Below, piece by piece: positions 10,220 through 22,457 of a DNA stretch of 64,000 nt; positions within the stretch are counted from its first letter, which is position 1, and each line of letters opens with the position of its first letter. The notes under the pieces are model-generated. The model ran no database searches. It was not told where the DNA came from and was given only the letters and a program-made list of their open reading frames with translations. The DNA lies in the NCBI GenBank assembly GCA_015039465.1, contig MU130494.1:24432-88431 (forward strand), written 5' to 3'. The position numbers were made by a program, and so were the translations under genes. Source of the DNA: Phlegmacium glaucopus. Lineage: Eukaryota; Basidiomycota; Agaricomycetes; Agaricales; Cortinariaceae.

Positions 10220-13200
10220 ATGTCGAGCAAGAAACCATTTGAGAGGGATCCCGTAGACGAAGCTGCTCGATCTGTCAAGGGGAAGTTAACTCCTCTTGGT
10301 AATCGGTCGCCTCCGCCCGAACTATCCTCGATCGATGTGGATTCAAGCTCTGATAACCATATAACAACAACAGACGCAGCGGGAACGAGGTGAGTAACTG
10401 AATCGTGTCGTCGGCAATTTATCGATTGTTACTTAACATCTTCATACTTTACCACTCAGTATGGTCTCTGTGGTCGGCGTCGACCACGTCCCTGCCACAG
10501 TGGTTGCAAGTACGGAAGCAGTGTCCCCTCCCATTCACGTACCCGTTTCGGCGTCGATGGCTGTTGTGCACAGGCAACCCGGTTCCGTTAGAAACTCAGC
10601 ATCAGAAACCCCACCCACGGTCAGCGTCCATGTTCGCTCACGACCGTCGTCACTAATCAATGTTCATATAGGGCATAACTCCAATGACTGTCTTCCAAGG
10701 TGCTCACGATGTGACTCTGCATCACTCGACAATCAACATGGCCAATACGGTAAGCATCATTCCATCTACATAAAAACCAATCTGTGTAATGACAGTTCTA
10801 TCATTGTGTTAGATCAACTTCCACGCACCATCCAATCCTGATGGAAACGAACAATCCAGGTCTCGAATAACAGTGAGGGTGTTTATTCTTCAGACGGGGA
10901 CAATCATCGCTAAACCTAGTTTATAGGCTGCACTACGTGATAATCTCTTACCTCGCGCCGAGTTTGTAGAATACGACTCAGCATCTCCTGCTCCACGAAA
11001 TGCATGTACGGAGAACACTCGCAAGGCAATCCTTCATACACTCCGAGTGTGGGCAAGTGATAATACGGCTACAAAGGTGTACTGGCTCAACGGGATGGCT
11101 GGAACCGGCAAAACAACAATCGCTTATTCATTCAGCGAAATCCTTGATGACAAGGAATCCCTTGGTGGTACCTTCTTCTCTTCTCATCTTCGGGTTGATA
11201 CCAGTAACGTTCGTTGCATCATTCCCACCATCTGCCTTCAGTTGGCTGCCAGGGGGTATCTTCCCTCTCTGTCCCATCTCATCCTAGATGTAGTGGAAGC
11301 CAATCCTGACTGCAAATCTTGGAGGATTGCCAAACAATTCCTGAATTTCATTGTTAAACCACTCATTGCTGCATACAGGGATACAAGTAAAGTAGTAGTC
11401 CCAGTTATTGTTCTTGATGCTCTGGATGAGTGCTCTGACCAGTCCCTTGTGGCTGAGTTGCTTTCTGTGATATTGAAGCACAGTAAATCTCTTCCAGTAA
11501 AGTTCTTCATCACTAGTCGCCCAGAAATGGTGGTGATGGAGACTTTTGATGGTTCAAAGAATCATTCTGATTTCATCCTTCATGAGGTTGAAAAGGAGAT
11601 TGTGCAAGCTGATATTGAGCTTTACATTAAAGCTTGCTTGATTGGTGGGAGAAATATGTACAATAGCCATGATTGGCCACCTCAGGCTGAGGTTGAAAGC
11701 CTTGTTAAGATGTCTGGTACTTTGTTCATTTATGCAGCAACTGTCTGCAAATATATTGCTCAGAGAGGTAGCTCTAGCATGCCTAGGCGTCTTTCAGATG
11801 TGGTCAATTTGGCATTGGAAACCACATCTGGTATAATGCAACCACTACATGTCCTTTATGAAAGAATTTTGGATGCTGCCTATGACTCTGCAAATATTGG
11901 GGAGGCATGGAATATAGATATGGTTTTGACAGCTGTTGTATATACCTATAATCCCCTTTCTATGACTGCTATAAATCATTTGATGGAAATACCCATGGAA
12001 CAAGTTGATGCAGCCCTTTCTTCTCTTCAGTCATTGTTGCATATTCCATCATATCAACACTCTACTAAGCAGATCTCAGTATTCCATACTTCCTTCTATG
12101 ATTTCATCAGTAATCCCACTTTTTCCTCAAAGCATCATCTTGACCCTTGTGCTTCACATAAGCAATTATCACTTCAGTGTCTGTCCTTGATGGAGAAAGA
12201 ATGGTCAGAGAAAGGGAGGGTACCTTACTTAGCAGAGAGGAGATATGAAGAAATTTCAGAAGCTCTTGGATATGCTTGTAGTAGCTGGGCCATTCATTTC
12301 ACCTTTGGAGATGACAACCATGAAGGTGTTCAATTGAAGATTTTTTTTCAAAGACATCTTCTGCGATGGATGGATTGCTTGAGTATTTTAGGGAAGTTGG
12401 AGACTGCAATGTATTCATTGCAAAAACTAGAAAATTGGGCAAATGTAAGTGATCTTGTTGCTGCAGATGAATGGAGGACTTACAAATAGAAATTAGACTC
12501 AAAATATCTTAGCAACAACTGTGATTGATGCAAAATTGTTTTTGAAAGAAAGTTTTGGTTTCATTAAAAATACCAGTCTTGAAGGATGTCCTTCAGCCTT
12601 AGCTTGGCTGCCTCAAAAATCTGATATCTGGAAAACATATGGAAGTAGGATGGACTGTCCATGGAAGCTCTGTCTGGGAAGGAGAAAAGCATGGAGCAAG
12701 TCTGAGGTGGTTCTAAGACATTCAGCTGGTGTCAACTCTGCTGCATTCTCCCCTGATGGTATGCATATTGTCTCTGCATCTGATGATCACACTGCAAAGA
12801 TATGGAATACAGCCACAGGAGAATGTGAGGCGGAGCTGAAAGGACATTCCAATCAAGTCAAATCTGCTGTCTTCTCTCCTAATGGTATGCAGATTGTCTC
12901 TGCATCTTGGGATCACATGGTACGGATCTGGAATACAGCCACAGGAGAGTGTGAGGCTGAGCTCAAGGGACATTCAAATTGGGTTAAATCTGCTGTCTTC
13001 TCCCCTGATGGTATGCATATTGTCTCTGCATCTTGGGATCTCACTGCACGTATCTGGAATACAGCCACAGGAGAGTGTGAGGCAGAGCTCAAGGGACATT
13101 CAAATTGGGTTAACTCTGCTGTCTTCTCCCCTGATGGTATGGATATTGTCTCTTCATCTGATGATTGCACTGCAAGAATCTGGAATACAGACATAGGAGA

Positions 13201-15712
13201 GTGTGAGGCAGCACTTGAAGGACATTCAGAGTTGGTCAACTCTGCTATCTTCTCTCCTGATGGTATGCATATTGTCTCTGCATCTGATGATCACACTGCA
13301 CGGATCTGGAATGCAGCCACAGGAGAGTCTGAGGCAGTGCTCATTGGACATTCAAATTTTGTCAAATTTGCTGTCTTCTCTCCTGATGGTATGCATATTG
13401 CCTCTGCATCTGTAGACCACACTGTAAGGATCTGGAATGCAGCCACAGGAAAGTGTGAGGCAGTGCTCAAAGGACATTTGGATTGGGTCAACTCTGCTGT
13501 ATTCTCTCCTGATGGCATGCATATTGTCTCTGCATCTTTAGATCACACTGCATGGATCTGGAATACAGCCACAGGAGAATGTGAGGCAGTGCTCCAAGGA
13601 CATTCAAATTGGCTCAACTCTGCTGTGTTCTCCCCTTATGGTATTCATATTGTCTCTGCATCTGATGATTGCACTGCAAGGGTCTGGAATACAGCCACAG
13701 AAGAGGCAACACATAGAGGACATTCACATTCAGTCAACTCTGCTGTGTTCTCTCCTGATGGTATGCATATTGTCTCTGCATCTGATGATCACACTGCACA
13801 GATATGGAATACAGCCACAGGACAGTGTGAGGTAGAGTTCAAAGGACATTCAAATCGAGTCAAATCTGCTGTCTTCTCTCCTGATGGTATGCATATTGTC
13901 TCTGCATCTTGGGATCACACAGCACAAATCTGGAATCCAGCAACTGGAGAGTGTGAGGCAGTGCTCAAAGGGCATTCAAATTGGGTTAACTCAGCTGTCT
14001 TCTCCCCTGATGGTATGCATATTGTCTCTGCATCTTGGGATCACACTGCAAGGATCTGGAATACAGCCACAGGAGAGTGTGAGGCAGAGCTCAAAGGGCA
14101 TTCAGACCCTGTTAGCTCTGCTGTTTTCTCTCCTGATGGTATGCATATTGTCTCTGCATCTGATGATCATACTGCACGGATCTGGAATACAGACATAGGA
14201 GAGTGTGAGGCAGTGCTCAAAGGACATTCAAATTGGGTACACTCTGCTGTCTTCTCTCCTGATGGTATGCATGTTGTCTCAGCATCTTTAGATTGCACTG
14301 CACGGATCTGGAATACAACCACAGGGGAGTGTGTGGCAGAGCTTACAGGACACTTAGGTCTGGTCAGATCTGCTGTCTTCTCTTCTGATGGTATGCATAT
14401 TGTCTCTACATCTCGGGATCACACTGCACGGATCTGGAATACAACCACAGGAGAGTGTGAGGCAGAGCTCAATGGCCATTCAAATTTTGTCAACTCTGCT
14501 GTCTTCTCTCCTGATGGCATGTATATTGTCTCTGCATCTGATGATCACACTGCACGGATCTGGGATACAGCTACAGGAAAGTGTGAGGCAGTGCTCAATG
14601 GACATTCAGATTGGGTCAATTCTGCTGTCTTCTCTCCTGATAGTACATCTATTGTCTCTGCATCCTTAGATCACACTGTACAGATCTGGAATACAGCCAC
14701 AGGAAGATGTAGGGCAGATCTTGGAGCACATACAAATTGGGTCAACTCTGTTGTCTTCTCTCCTGATGGTATGCATGTTGTCTCTGCATCTTTAGATCAT
14801 ACTGCACGTATCTGGAATACAACCACAGGAGAGTGTGAGGCAGTGCTCAATGGACATTTAAATCCAGTCAAATCTGCTGTCTTCTCTTCTGATGGTATGC
14901 ATATTGTTTCTGCATCTGATGATTGCACTGCAAGGATCTGGAATACAGCCACAGGTGAGTGTGAGGCAGTGCTTGAAGGACATTCAAATTTGGTCAACTC
15001 TGCTGTCTTCTCTCCTGATGGTATGCATGTTGTCTCTGCATCTTGGGATCACACTGCATGGATCTGGAATACAGCCACAGGAGAGTGTGAGGCAGTGCTC
15101 AAAGGACATTTTAAACTTGTCAACTCTGCTATCTTCTCTCCTGATGGCATGCATATTGTCTCTGCATCTCAGGATCACACTGCACGGATCTGGAATACAG
15201 CCATGGGAGAGTGTGAGGCAGTGCTCAAAGGACATTCAAATTGGGTTAACTCTGCTCTCTTCTCTTCTGATGGTATGCATGTTGTCTCTGCATCTGATGA
15301 TCACACTGCACGGATCTGGAATACAGCCACAGGAGAGTGTGAGGCAGTGCTCAAAACACATCCTTCTGTGTCATTTTCATCTGACAACACTCAATTATCT
15401 GTCATATCATCAATTCCTAATGGTATTTTTATCCACACTGATTTTAATGGCCAAATCAATCTCTCCCTTGAGCCATCCTTCCTTTATGTATTAAAAGACA
15501 CAATACTCCACACTACAAACCTTCAGAGAATCTGGGTTCCACCTCCTTTCTGCACTCCAACATCCATCAGCTATCACAAATGCAAGATATGCCTTGGGTA
15601 TGGATTAGGAGAAGTCTTGCTTTTAGAAGTATGTATAGTCCTTATATTTCATGATGTTACCTCATTGCTCAATTCATTTCTCTCAAATATAGTTGCAATG
15701 TTAAGATCTTAA
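10220..15712 (+). CDS. NACHT-WD40 NLR (STAND) protein, six exons, about 1733 residues
   Basis: Exons 10220-10389, 10460-10619, 10672-10749, 10813-10872, 10927-12444 and 12497-15712 join in frame; introns are 52-70 nt with GT-AG ends. Intron 5 (12445-12496: GTAAGT donor, CTTAC branch site, TTAG acceptor) removes an apparent stop at 12487. Residues 1-150 are low complexity, ending in a segment reading FQGAHDVTLHHSTINMANT, a kind of linker seen in agaric NACHT proteins. The NACHT domain has the P-loop GMAGTGKTT (212-220) and Walker B VIVLDALDECSD (about 317-328). Residues 737-1616 are 21 WD40 repeats of 42 residues (one of 40). The C-terminus ends near LGYGLGEVLLLEV. STAND NLRs of this type act in fungal non-self recognition (family knowledge); this one's ligand and effector are unknown. 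No N-terminal effector domain is recognised. The upstream in-frame ATG at 10166 is an alternative start. A possible further intron at GTATGT (15629) could change the last residues. Confidence 0.88.
12719..15358 (+). repeat. 21-unit coding tandem repeat (126-bp WD40 units)
   Basis: Consecutive 126-bp units, one of 120 bp, each encoding a WD40 blade with the core SAVFSPDGMHIVSASxDHTA then IWNTATGECEA. Units are near identical at the DNA level. Differences concentrate at a few codons: the residues after the GH(S/L) turn and the residue before D in SASxD (D, W, V, L, R, Q). At 21 units the array could form three seven-bladed propellers. The near identity points to ongoing unit exchange. Confidence 0.95.
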
Positions 15713-16529
15713 ATGTCACAGGATTTCTTTTTTTTTTAGTCATTGTTTGGCATCATACTTGATGCATGATTTTACCATGTTTTTGTCTTTCAGGTTTCAT
15801 TTCCAGAAACAACTATTCCTTTGCTATGTTTTTCTTTACATACATTTCACTTTACTCTGCTGTTACCTATCTTCATTCATATGAAGCTGAATGGTGGGCT
15901 AGTATACAGAGATTGATGCTAGCAGTTCCTTGTTTCTTCTTACAGAGTATATTCATTATTTTTGTCTCTAAGGATGATCAAACTTTTAAGACACTTTGCA
16001 CTTTATGGCTTGCACCAACAAATCAGCAAAAGAATTCCTAAGACTTTTCTGATTGATTTAAACTGTGTACACACAAGTCCAAGACTTTATTACAACCTTC
16101 ACAAATATTGTATACACTAGAGGCCTCTAAGACTTCTGCTATGACTTCAACAAAGTTCACAATTATCACAACAATTCATGATCATTGCAACAAGCACACC
16201 TTGCAGTCAAATATACCCAAGTTATCCATGATAATGAAGTTGACAACACCCCAAGATTGTACTAGACTCCAGAGGATGTCCATTCAGCTCATTTCCAGTG
16301 AGTACTAAAGAGCCCAGGGATGTCTGGGCAGCTGACAGTAGTCAAATACTAGGCTCCTGGAGGATACCCTGTGAGCTCATGGGATCTAATATTGAAGTGT
16401 GGAATGTGCTGGGTGAGCTCCATCAGGAAAAATGCCTTCCTCCCTAGGCTTCCCTGAGATGTCCTGGGGCTCCCCAGGAAAGCTGGTTGGTTGAAAAGCA
16501 CAGTTGGTTGACAGACAGGTGGTTGGTTT
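15713..16529. other. NLR downstream region and fragment of TIR family C
   Basis: The first 150 bases after the NLR stop are similar to the sequence beyond the NLR fragment at 56516 (TTAAATGTCACAGG, GTCATTGTTTGGCATCAT), so the paralogy extends past the stop codon. At 16421-16485 a lone end of family C occurs (CATCAGGAAAAATG...CCCTAGG). 16486-16529 is a run of GGTTGGTTGA-type repeats that also flank the hAT element at 17770. No gene seen. Confidence 0.5.
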
Positions 16530-17432
16530 CATCAGGAAAAATGATTTTGGCCCTAGGTAGCCTTGGGTAATTTGTTAGTATCACATCACTACTCAGGACA
16601 TCCCCAGGACACCTCAGGACATCCTAGAGCAGCACAGGTAAAATTTTGAGTGTCACTCATTTTCTCAGGACACCTTTAGTGTATCCTGGTGCATTGACCA
16701 TCTGGACCAAATCACATCAGGAGGCCCTGGGAGTCCCTTAGAATTTATGAATTTTGCTAGAAAATCTTTAACCGCTGCGTCCAAAAAAGTATTTTGCAGT
16801 TTTCTCAATAAGGAGAGGCTGCTATTAATATAATTTAAACATATTCAGGGTCCTAAAACAATTCTCTACCATCTTTAAAAAATTTCCTTTTTTGGAATTT
16901 ATGTAATCTACCCTGACCCAGCACCATATGCTTGAAATCATGCTTATCTGTGATCATGTGACCAATGGTCTGTGCGCCATCCAAAAGATATATAAACCAC
17001 CCACAATTTTGTTTTCTTATTTCCTACTTCCCCAGTATTATACTAGTATATTTATGTATCACTATTTTATTATTATTTTATTACTAGTACTATATATGAT
17101 GTTTAGAATAATTGAATATAATTTTATCGTTATTATTATTATTCTGTTGTGTGAGACCACTCAAATATCTGGTTTATATATGTTTTCTAGCATCAGATCC
17201 AAAGGGACTAAGGCTGCCTCAGGATGCTCTCAGGTGCTCAGGTGCTCAGGTTGCTCTCAGGTTGCCTCAGGATGCTCTCAGGTTGCCTCAGGTTGCCCCA
17301 GGACAGCCTAAGACTTTTCATACATAGGTAACTTGCACCCCAGGGCGACCTCTTGACCTGAGCACCCTGAGCTGCCTGGGGCACCCCAGGACATTTCAGG
17401 ACAGCCTAGGGCACAAGTCATTTTTCCTGATG
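16530..17432 (+). mobile_element. TIR element family C, copy 1
   Basis: A 903-bp unit with inverted ends CATCAGGAAAAATGATTTTG and, at the right, TCATTTTTCCTGATG. It is flanked by TT on both sides, which would be a 2-bp target duplication. The interior is non-coding: CTCAGGACA and TGCCTCAGG type repeats at both sides and an AT-rich centre with (ATT)n. A nearly identical copy in the opposite orientation is at 26653-27576. No transposase is present, so the superfamily is not assigned. Confidence 0.75.
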
Positions 17433-17769
17433 TTGTTGGAATATTCAATCTAATCACATTGTTATTGCACCATATTGCATCATCATGAGCCAGCTGGATA
17501 CTGACCAATAGTGGAATGTCCTCATAGCACTGCCTTAATACACAGCCTTGTTGTACTTTTGTATATATTCTAGTCTCTTGGGGGTGGTAACCCTCATCGG
17601 ATTAAACCAATACCATTGTGTATCCCTGCTCTCACTAGTTCCTGCCATGTGTCTAGCAACCAGTCGAGCTTTTGTTCTTTAATCCAACCCCTGTTTTCAA
17701 CATGGTTGACAGACAGGCGGTTGGTTGAAAAACAGGTGGTTGGTTGAAAACAAGGTGGTTGGTTGAAAA

Positions 17770-19370
17770 TAGGGGTGTGCACCGTACCAATTTGGCGGCA
17801 GCTGTAAGGTTATGGCTACATTACAGTTACGGTAGTGCTGAAGCTGTACTGTAGAGAGGTTTGTGAACCTCTTGACAGTATGGTATGGTTCATATACAGC
17901 TGTATACAGTGATATATGGCTGACTTGGATATAAAAGGAAATTTCTTGCGTAGGTAATTTAATAAGTACTAGAACTGTTGTTCAAGTAATAGAACTGCTC
18001 ACCTATGTAGTTTTGTATCATATTTCACTTCCAGACAGGCTTAAGCTTGATAATAAATTTACTTGGCAGAATAATTGCTTGCAAAAAAGATTGGAAATGA
18101 TAAACCTTACACAATAATCTACAAATTATTTAGGAAAGTATTTCATAGCTCAAAAAAACAATATAATCTACCTAACATTTGTCTAAAAGGTTGCCATAAA
18201 GTATGCATTAAGCCTTTCCTGCCATTGACAGTGATGAACATGCTGGTTCCCTGCCTTTGTTTTTCACATTTTTTGCAGTGACGTTGCTCTATGTCGCCTC
18301 TAATGTCGACTATTTGCTATTTTATCACACAGATAAGCCTCTGGCTATTCGGTTGTCGCCCCCACTGTCCCAGAAACTTCCTAAACAACTTTGTTATATT
18401 TCCCTCATATTATCACCCCCTTTTCCAGCAGTACCCAGCTGACGTTATGTGTTCTGCCTCCCTCTCGCTCCCCCTCACCATCGGTCATGTGTCTAGTCAC
18501 ACTTTTTCCATATTTGGTAACACTCACTCATCTAGGAGTCGTAGGCACGTCCACTGCCCAGGCTGACGTCCTCTTACACTACACCAAATTGTTCTATGTT
18601 AAAGCATTGTTGTTACCCTACCAGTTGCTCCTATCCAGCGACAATCACCGGATCAAGAAGTCCCTTAACACCATTGGGTATTTTAGGTTGCTGATCATTT
18701 ATATTCTTTTATTTCTCTTCTGTTCCTTCAAACACTTCGTTTCCTTTATTTTTGATACGTTTACCATCGCTCCTTGATTGCGCTCCTATACCACATGTCT
18801 CCTGCTGGTCCTGGGAGCAACGACCAGTCCTCTTTCATTTATCTTCCACTATCCCTGATGTTTTGTCTCCCCATTTTGCCTAGTCCCTCCTGGACTCCTG
18901 TTTCATCATTTTGATTTGTTTTATAGATACCCATGTGCAACTTAGCCATGTGATCTCCTTTACCTACTATAAAAACCTCCTGTAATTTAGTTACAGAGGA
19001 ACAATAAGAAAGCATTGCCCCTTTGTTACTTCATCATCACTTTGTTACCTCATCGCCCCTTTGTCATTTCATTGCTCCTTATTTTGCTTGTCTCATATCT
19101 CGTTGCCCTACCTTAGTTGAAACCCTTCTGCATACACTTGACTCAGTGTTTAGGGCACCGAAGCCCCGAGCCACATCACACCCTCAGTTGGTACAGCACC
19201 TAGCGTACTGACAGTGTATCAACAGTGGTATGGCCAACAACAGCCATAATGTCAAGGAAACATACCATAGCTGTACTGTAACACAAACCTCTCAGAGGCC
19301 TCATGGTACGGTTATGGCTGCCGAATACAGTTGCCATAGACCATAATTATGGCGGTGGTGCACAGCCCTA
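17770..19370. mobile_element. Non-autonomous hAT element with TAGGG termini, 1.6 kb
   Basis: The 8-bp duplication GTTGAAAA (17762-17769, 19371-19378) flanks inverted ends TAGGGGTGTGCACCGTACC and GGTGGTGCACAGCCCTA. Arms are full of TATGG, CCATA, TGTACTG and GCTGTAC echoes. The 595-bp relative at 27592-28186 suggests that about 1 kb (roughly 18.2-19.2 kb, containing CTATAAAAACC) is extra material, possibly a nested retroelement piece whose borders I could not fix. Confidence 0.8.
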
Positions 19371-19586
19371 GTTGAAAAACAAGGTGGTTGGTTGAAAAAC
19401 AAGGCAGTTGATTGAAAAACAAGTGGTAAAGACTTAGAGCATTTAAGTGAATGGTAGGGGTGCTAATGAAGTTGCACTTACATACTTAGTTTTGACAGTG
19501 TGTATGGGCTTTGTTTAGGGTTGGTTTTTTGAACTTAAGAAGAATTTATAATGGTTATTCTATAGTGTGATGTAGTGACAAGACTG

Positions 19587-19694
19587 TTTTAGCTGTCATT
19601 GGGCTTGTTTTTAAGGGTGGGAAAGTAGCAAATGACTTGTTTGCTATGTTCCCACACTTAAAAACAAGCCCAACAATAGCTAAAACAGTTGAGA
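19587..19694. repeat. Long hairpin (inverted repeat)
   Basis: Arms of about 50 bp: CTGTTTTAGCTGTCATTGGG ... on the left pairs with CCCAACAATAGCTAAAACAG on the right, separated by a few bases. AAACAAGCCCAA and the GGGAAAGTAGCAAA stretch are within the paired arms. It could be a minimal foldback insertion or the tip of the larger inverted structure that follows. Confidence 0.75.
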
Positions 19695-20430
19695 ATTGAG
19701 TGAGCTTCCCACTGCAATGGTATTTGATTGTTTTAATCATATATCCTTCAATTATCCACTGCTTTGGCTGTTTTTAGGCTTGTTTTGAACTGTCTGATTG
19801 AGTGATTGGCTGTTGCTCAATTCAAGGGGGTGTTGGGATTAAAAAATCTGACCTAGTGTCAGATTTTTTATTTCAGCCAACTTGGGTGGACTAACTGTAC
19901 TACATAATCAGGCATGCATCTATATAAGGAAATATGACATCATTGCCTCGCTCACCCAGATGCCTCGCAAGCATTGCAAATCCATTTTCAGGGCTGCTGC
20001 TCTAGTCCAATGCAGTGCAGGTGATACTGGTCAAAATTCTGAGTCAGACCATGGTCATATAAGATAATAACAGAGCAATTACCCCATTGAACATTGGATT
20101 TTTGGGAATTTTGTCACTTGTGCAGTACAAGTTTACAACATTGTGATATGTATTCTATAGTTATGTAGGGTATTTTTCTCAAGTCCAATAGTCATAATAG
20201 GTCTGGGAATCATCTTTTGAGACCTCTCTACTTAGGGGTCAGAAAAAAAATTAGGGGCCTCCAGCCGGGACTAACTAACCAGGTAGTGGTCCAGGATTTT
20301 GATCCCAACACCCCCTTGGCTCAATTGCGCATTTCAAACAAGATCAAAAACAGCCAAAATAGTACAGAATTGAGTGATATATGATTAACACAATTAACTA
20401 ATATTAGAGGTAGAAACTCACTGGTGAAAA
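19695..20430. mobile_element. Foldback-like element with long imperfect inverted arms
   Basis: Centred on matching blocks GGGGGTGTTGGGATTAAAAA (from 19826) and, inverted, TTTTGATCCCAACACCCCC (to 20310). Inverted similarity continues outward on both sides through CTCAATT, GGCTGTTTTT, CAATTC and TTAATCATATATC for at least another 100 bp. No coding capacity. Edges are not defined by a clear target duplication. Confidence 0.55.
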
Positions 20431-20521
20431 TAATAGGCTCTGAAGTAGTAGCAGCCACCAGATATTGTGGCCTTAGCTAGGAGAACAAGTGGGAAGCTGG
20501 TAATGTCTTGGATGAGGCCTC

Positions 20522-20923
20522 TGTTAGGGGACACCCAATTTCAAGCCAAACCTCAACCTCAGGACTATACATTCCACCTCACCGACAAACTCTGTCCTTC
20601 CATCCAACTCCCACTCCGTCACTTGTCCACTCCACAACTCCATAACTCTGTCCAACTCTGACCCTCCATCTTTTATTTTTGATTTTTCACATCACACCAT
20701 TTTTAATTAATTAATTAATTATTATCATATCAGTCCTTTATTTATTTTATATCTCCATTATGTCCATATTAGTACTTAAATACCCCTCAGCCTAGCAGGA
20801 TCCCCATCCTTTCCTCTTTGGATCCCCTGCTAGGTGAGTCACTTGTAGATATCTCTTCTAAAATATTATTAACTTTGGATCCCCTGCTAGCTTGACTAAG
20901 TCGGCGTCACAGTTTCCCTAACA
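20522..20923 (+). mobile_element. 5' LTR of gypsy 1 (family F)
   Basis: 402-bp TG...CA unit: TGTTAGGGGACACCCAATTT to GTTTCCCTAACA. Flanking 5-mers differ (GCCTC, TTAGG), as expected for a 5' LTR followed by internal sequence and not a solo LTR. A 50-bp deletion derivative of the same LTR lies at 31257-31306. Confidence 0.75.
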
Positions 20924-21032
20924 TTAGGAAAGGATCTACCCTTAATGGACCAAGTCCAATCCGCACAGTGGAGCAATAGTCTAATTTACAGCTCCATATT
21001 TGGGCCAATCAGACTCTGTACACTCCCCAATC

Positions 21033-22457
21033 ATGGCTCCCTCCCTGTCCTCTCAGCACGCATCTCTGAGCGGCTCCTTCCTATCAGCTATGGATGATGA
21101 CCGCACCACCCAGCTGGAATGAGCAGTCATCCTGTTGCAAGCTCGGGACACCGAAAACCAAGATAAATTCAACCAAATCATGGCAATGCTCCACCAATTC
21201 ATTCCAACCCCTGTAAAATCACCTGTTACGGACTTTCTTTTCTTTTCCTAATCTCCACCGAACATGTGCTCGTTTCACCTACATGCTTTTCACCTTCTCT
21301 CTTTCATTTCCGTTCACATATGCATTCCTCACCTTTTTCATCGTTTCATCTATTTATACTTATGCATACCCTCTTACATGTAGACGCTTCACCTTATGCA
21401 CGCCCCTTTTACTTACTATAAATACGCTAGTTACACCAGATATAAACTCTAGCTAATTCTTGAGAATCTAACGCGCTTACTTTCTACTTGAACGACCTCA
21501 AACTCTCTAGACTCTGCCTTGATTACTTGTCTTGGTATTCTACAGAGCTCAGACTACGACGAACCGATCTTTCATACGACTGTTTACGGCCAGAACTCTC
21601 TGAGCCGTTCGAAGTTGTAACATCACCTGTACCACAACAAGAGGTTCCTCTACACACTGAAAGCATAACCAGGATTCATTCTGCAAGACCAGCACTTCCA
21701 ATGGAGTTTGACAGAGAACAATCTAGAGGAATAGCATTCCTCCATTCATGCCAAACGTACATCAGGCTCTGTTCTGATGAATTTTTGGACAAGCAAACCA
21801 AAATTATCTGGGCTATGTCCTATATGATGTCCAGAAGAGCGTCAAAATGGGCAGCCATATTTTTCCATTGGGAAACGGATAATCCCGGATTGAACTGCTT
21901 CCTAGACTGGGATGACTTCTGAAATGACTTTAAAAAGGAGTTTTGTCCAGTCAATGCCAATTTGGTTGCCATTAATCGATTAGAGTTGACTGGATACTTC
22001 CAAAAAAACCGGTCCTTGGAAGACTATATAGATGAATTCCAAGACCTGATCACGGACTCCAGATATACTGATCCGAAAACCATTGTAGTAAAATTCCGAA
22101 GAGGAAATACAGAACTCCATTGCAACAATGGCTTCTGGAAGGCCATCCAATATGAATCCAATGGAATGGTATTGAATGGCCCAAACCATTGATGGAAATC
22201 AAGCTACTAATGAGGCTTTTCAGTCAGCATACAGAAGTTCAACCACAACCACTTCCGGACTGATCAATACCACCATGCCCCAATTCAGCCTGTCAGCTCC
22301 ACCACAGAGAAATGCACACCTTGTACCAACTCTGGGGAACCCAGTGCCCATGGACATTGACGCAGCCCAAAAAACAGGCCCGGTACTGGTGTCATGCTTT
22401 AGATGCAGAGGAATTGGCCACATCAGAAGACAATGTGAGAAATGCTTCGACATCTGA
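21033..22457 (+). pseudogene. gag of gypsy 1
   Basis: Starts MAPSLSSQHASLSG at 21033. After the LTR-E insertion it resumes as PVPQQEVPLHTES and runs through a retrotransposon gag core (SCQTYIRLCSDEF, MSYMMSRRASKWA, GYFQKNRSLEDYIDEFQDL) to a CCHC zinc knuckle, C-F-R-C-x4-H-x4-C, at about 22396-22437. TGA stops at 21120, 21920 and 22455 replace CGA; there is also a frame change near 22190. Confidence 0.8.
21224..21622 (+). mobile_element. Solo LTR, family E
   Basis: 399-bp unit, TGTTACGGACTTTC to GTTGTAACA, with 5-bp duplication TCACC (21219-21223, 21623-21627). Contains a TATA-like CTATAAATACG near 21417, giving the plus orientation. Inserted in the gag gene of gypsy 1. No other copy in this window. 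Confidence 0.85.

Noticed and set aside
12487..12521. NLR read as two separate genes, NACHT and WD40
   Set aside because: A 52-nt intron with donor, branch site and acceptor joins both in phase, and the upstream exons also join cleanly.
12722..15235. Numerous long frames in other phases and on the minus strand across the WD40 region
   Set aside because: They repeat with the 126-bp period and are shadows of the true frame.
16928..17311. 127-codon frame inside family C copy 1
   Set aside because: It consists of AT-rich microsatellite and tandem CTCAGG repeats; the inverted second copy shows the same non-coding structure.
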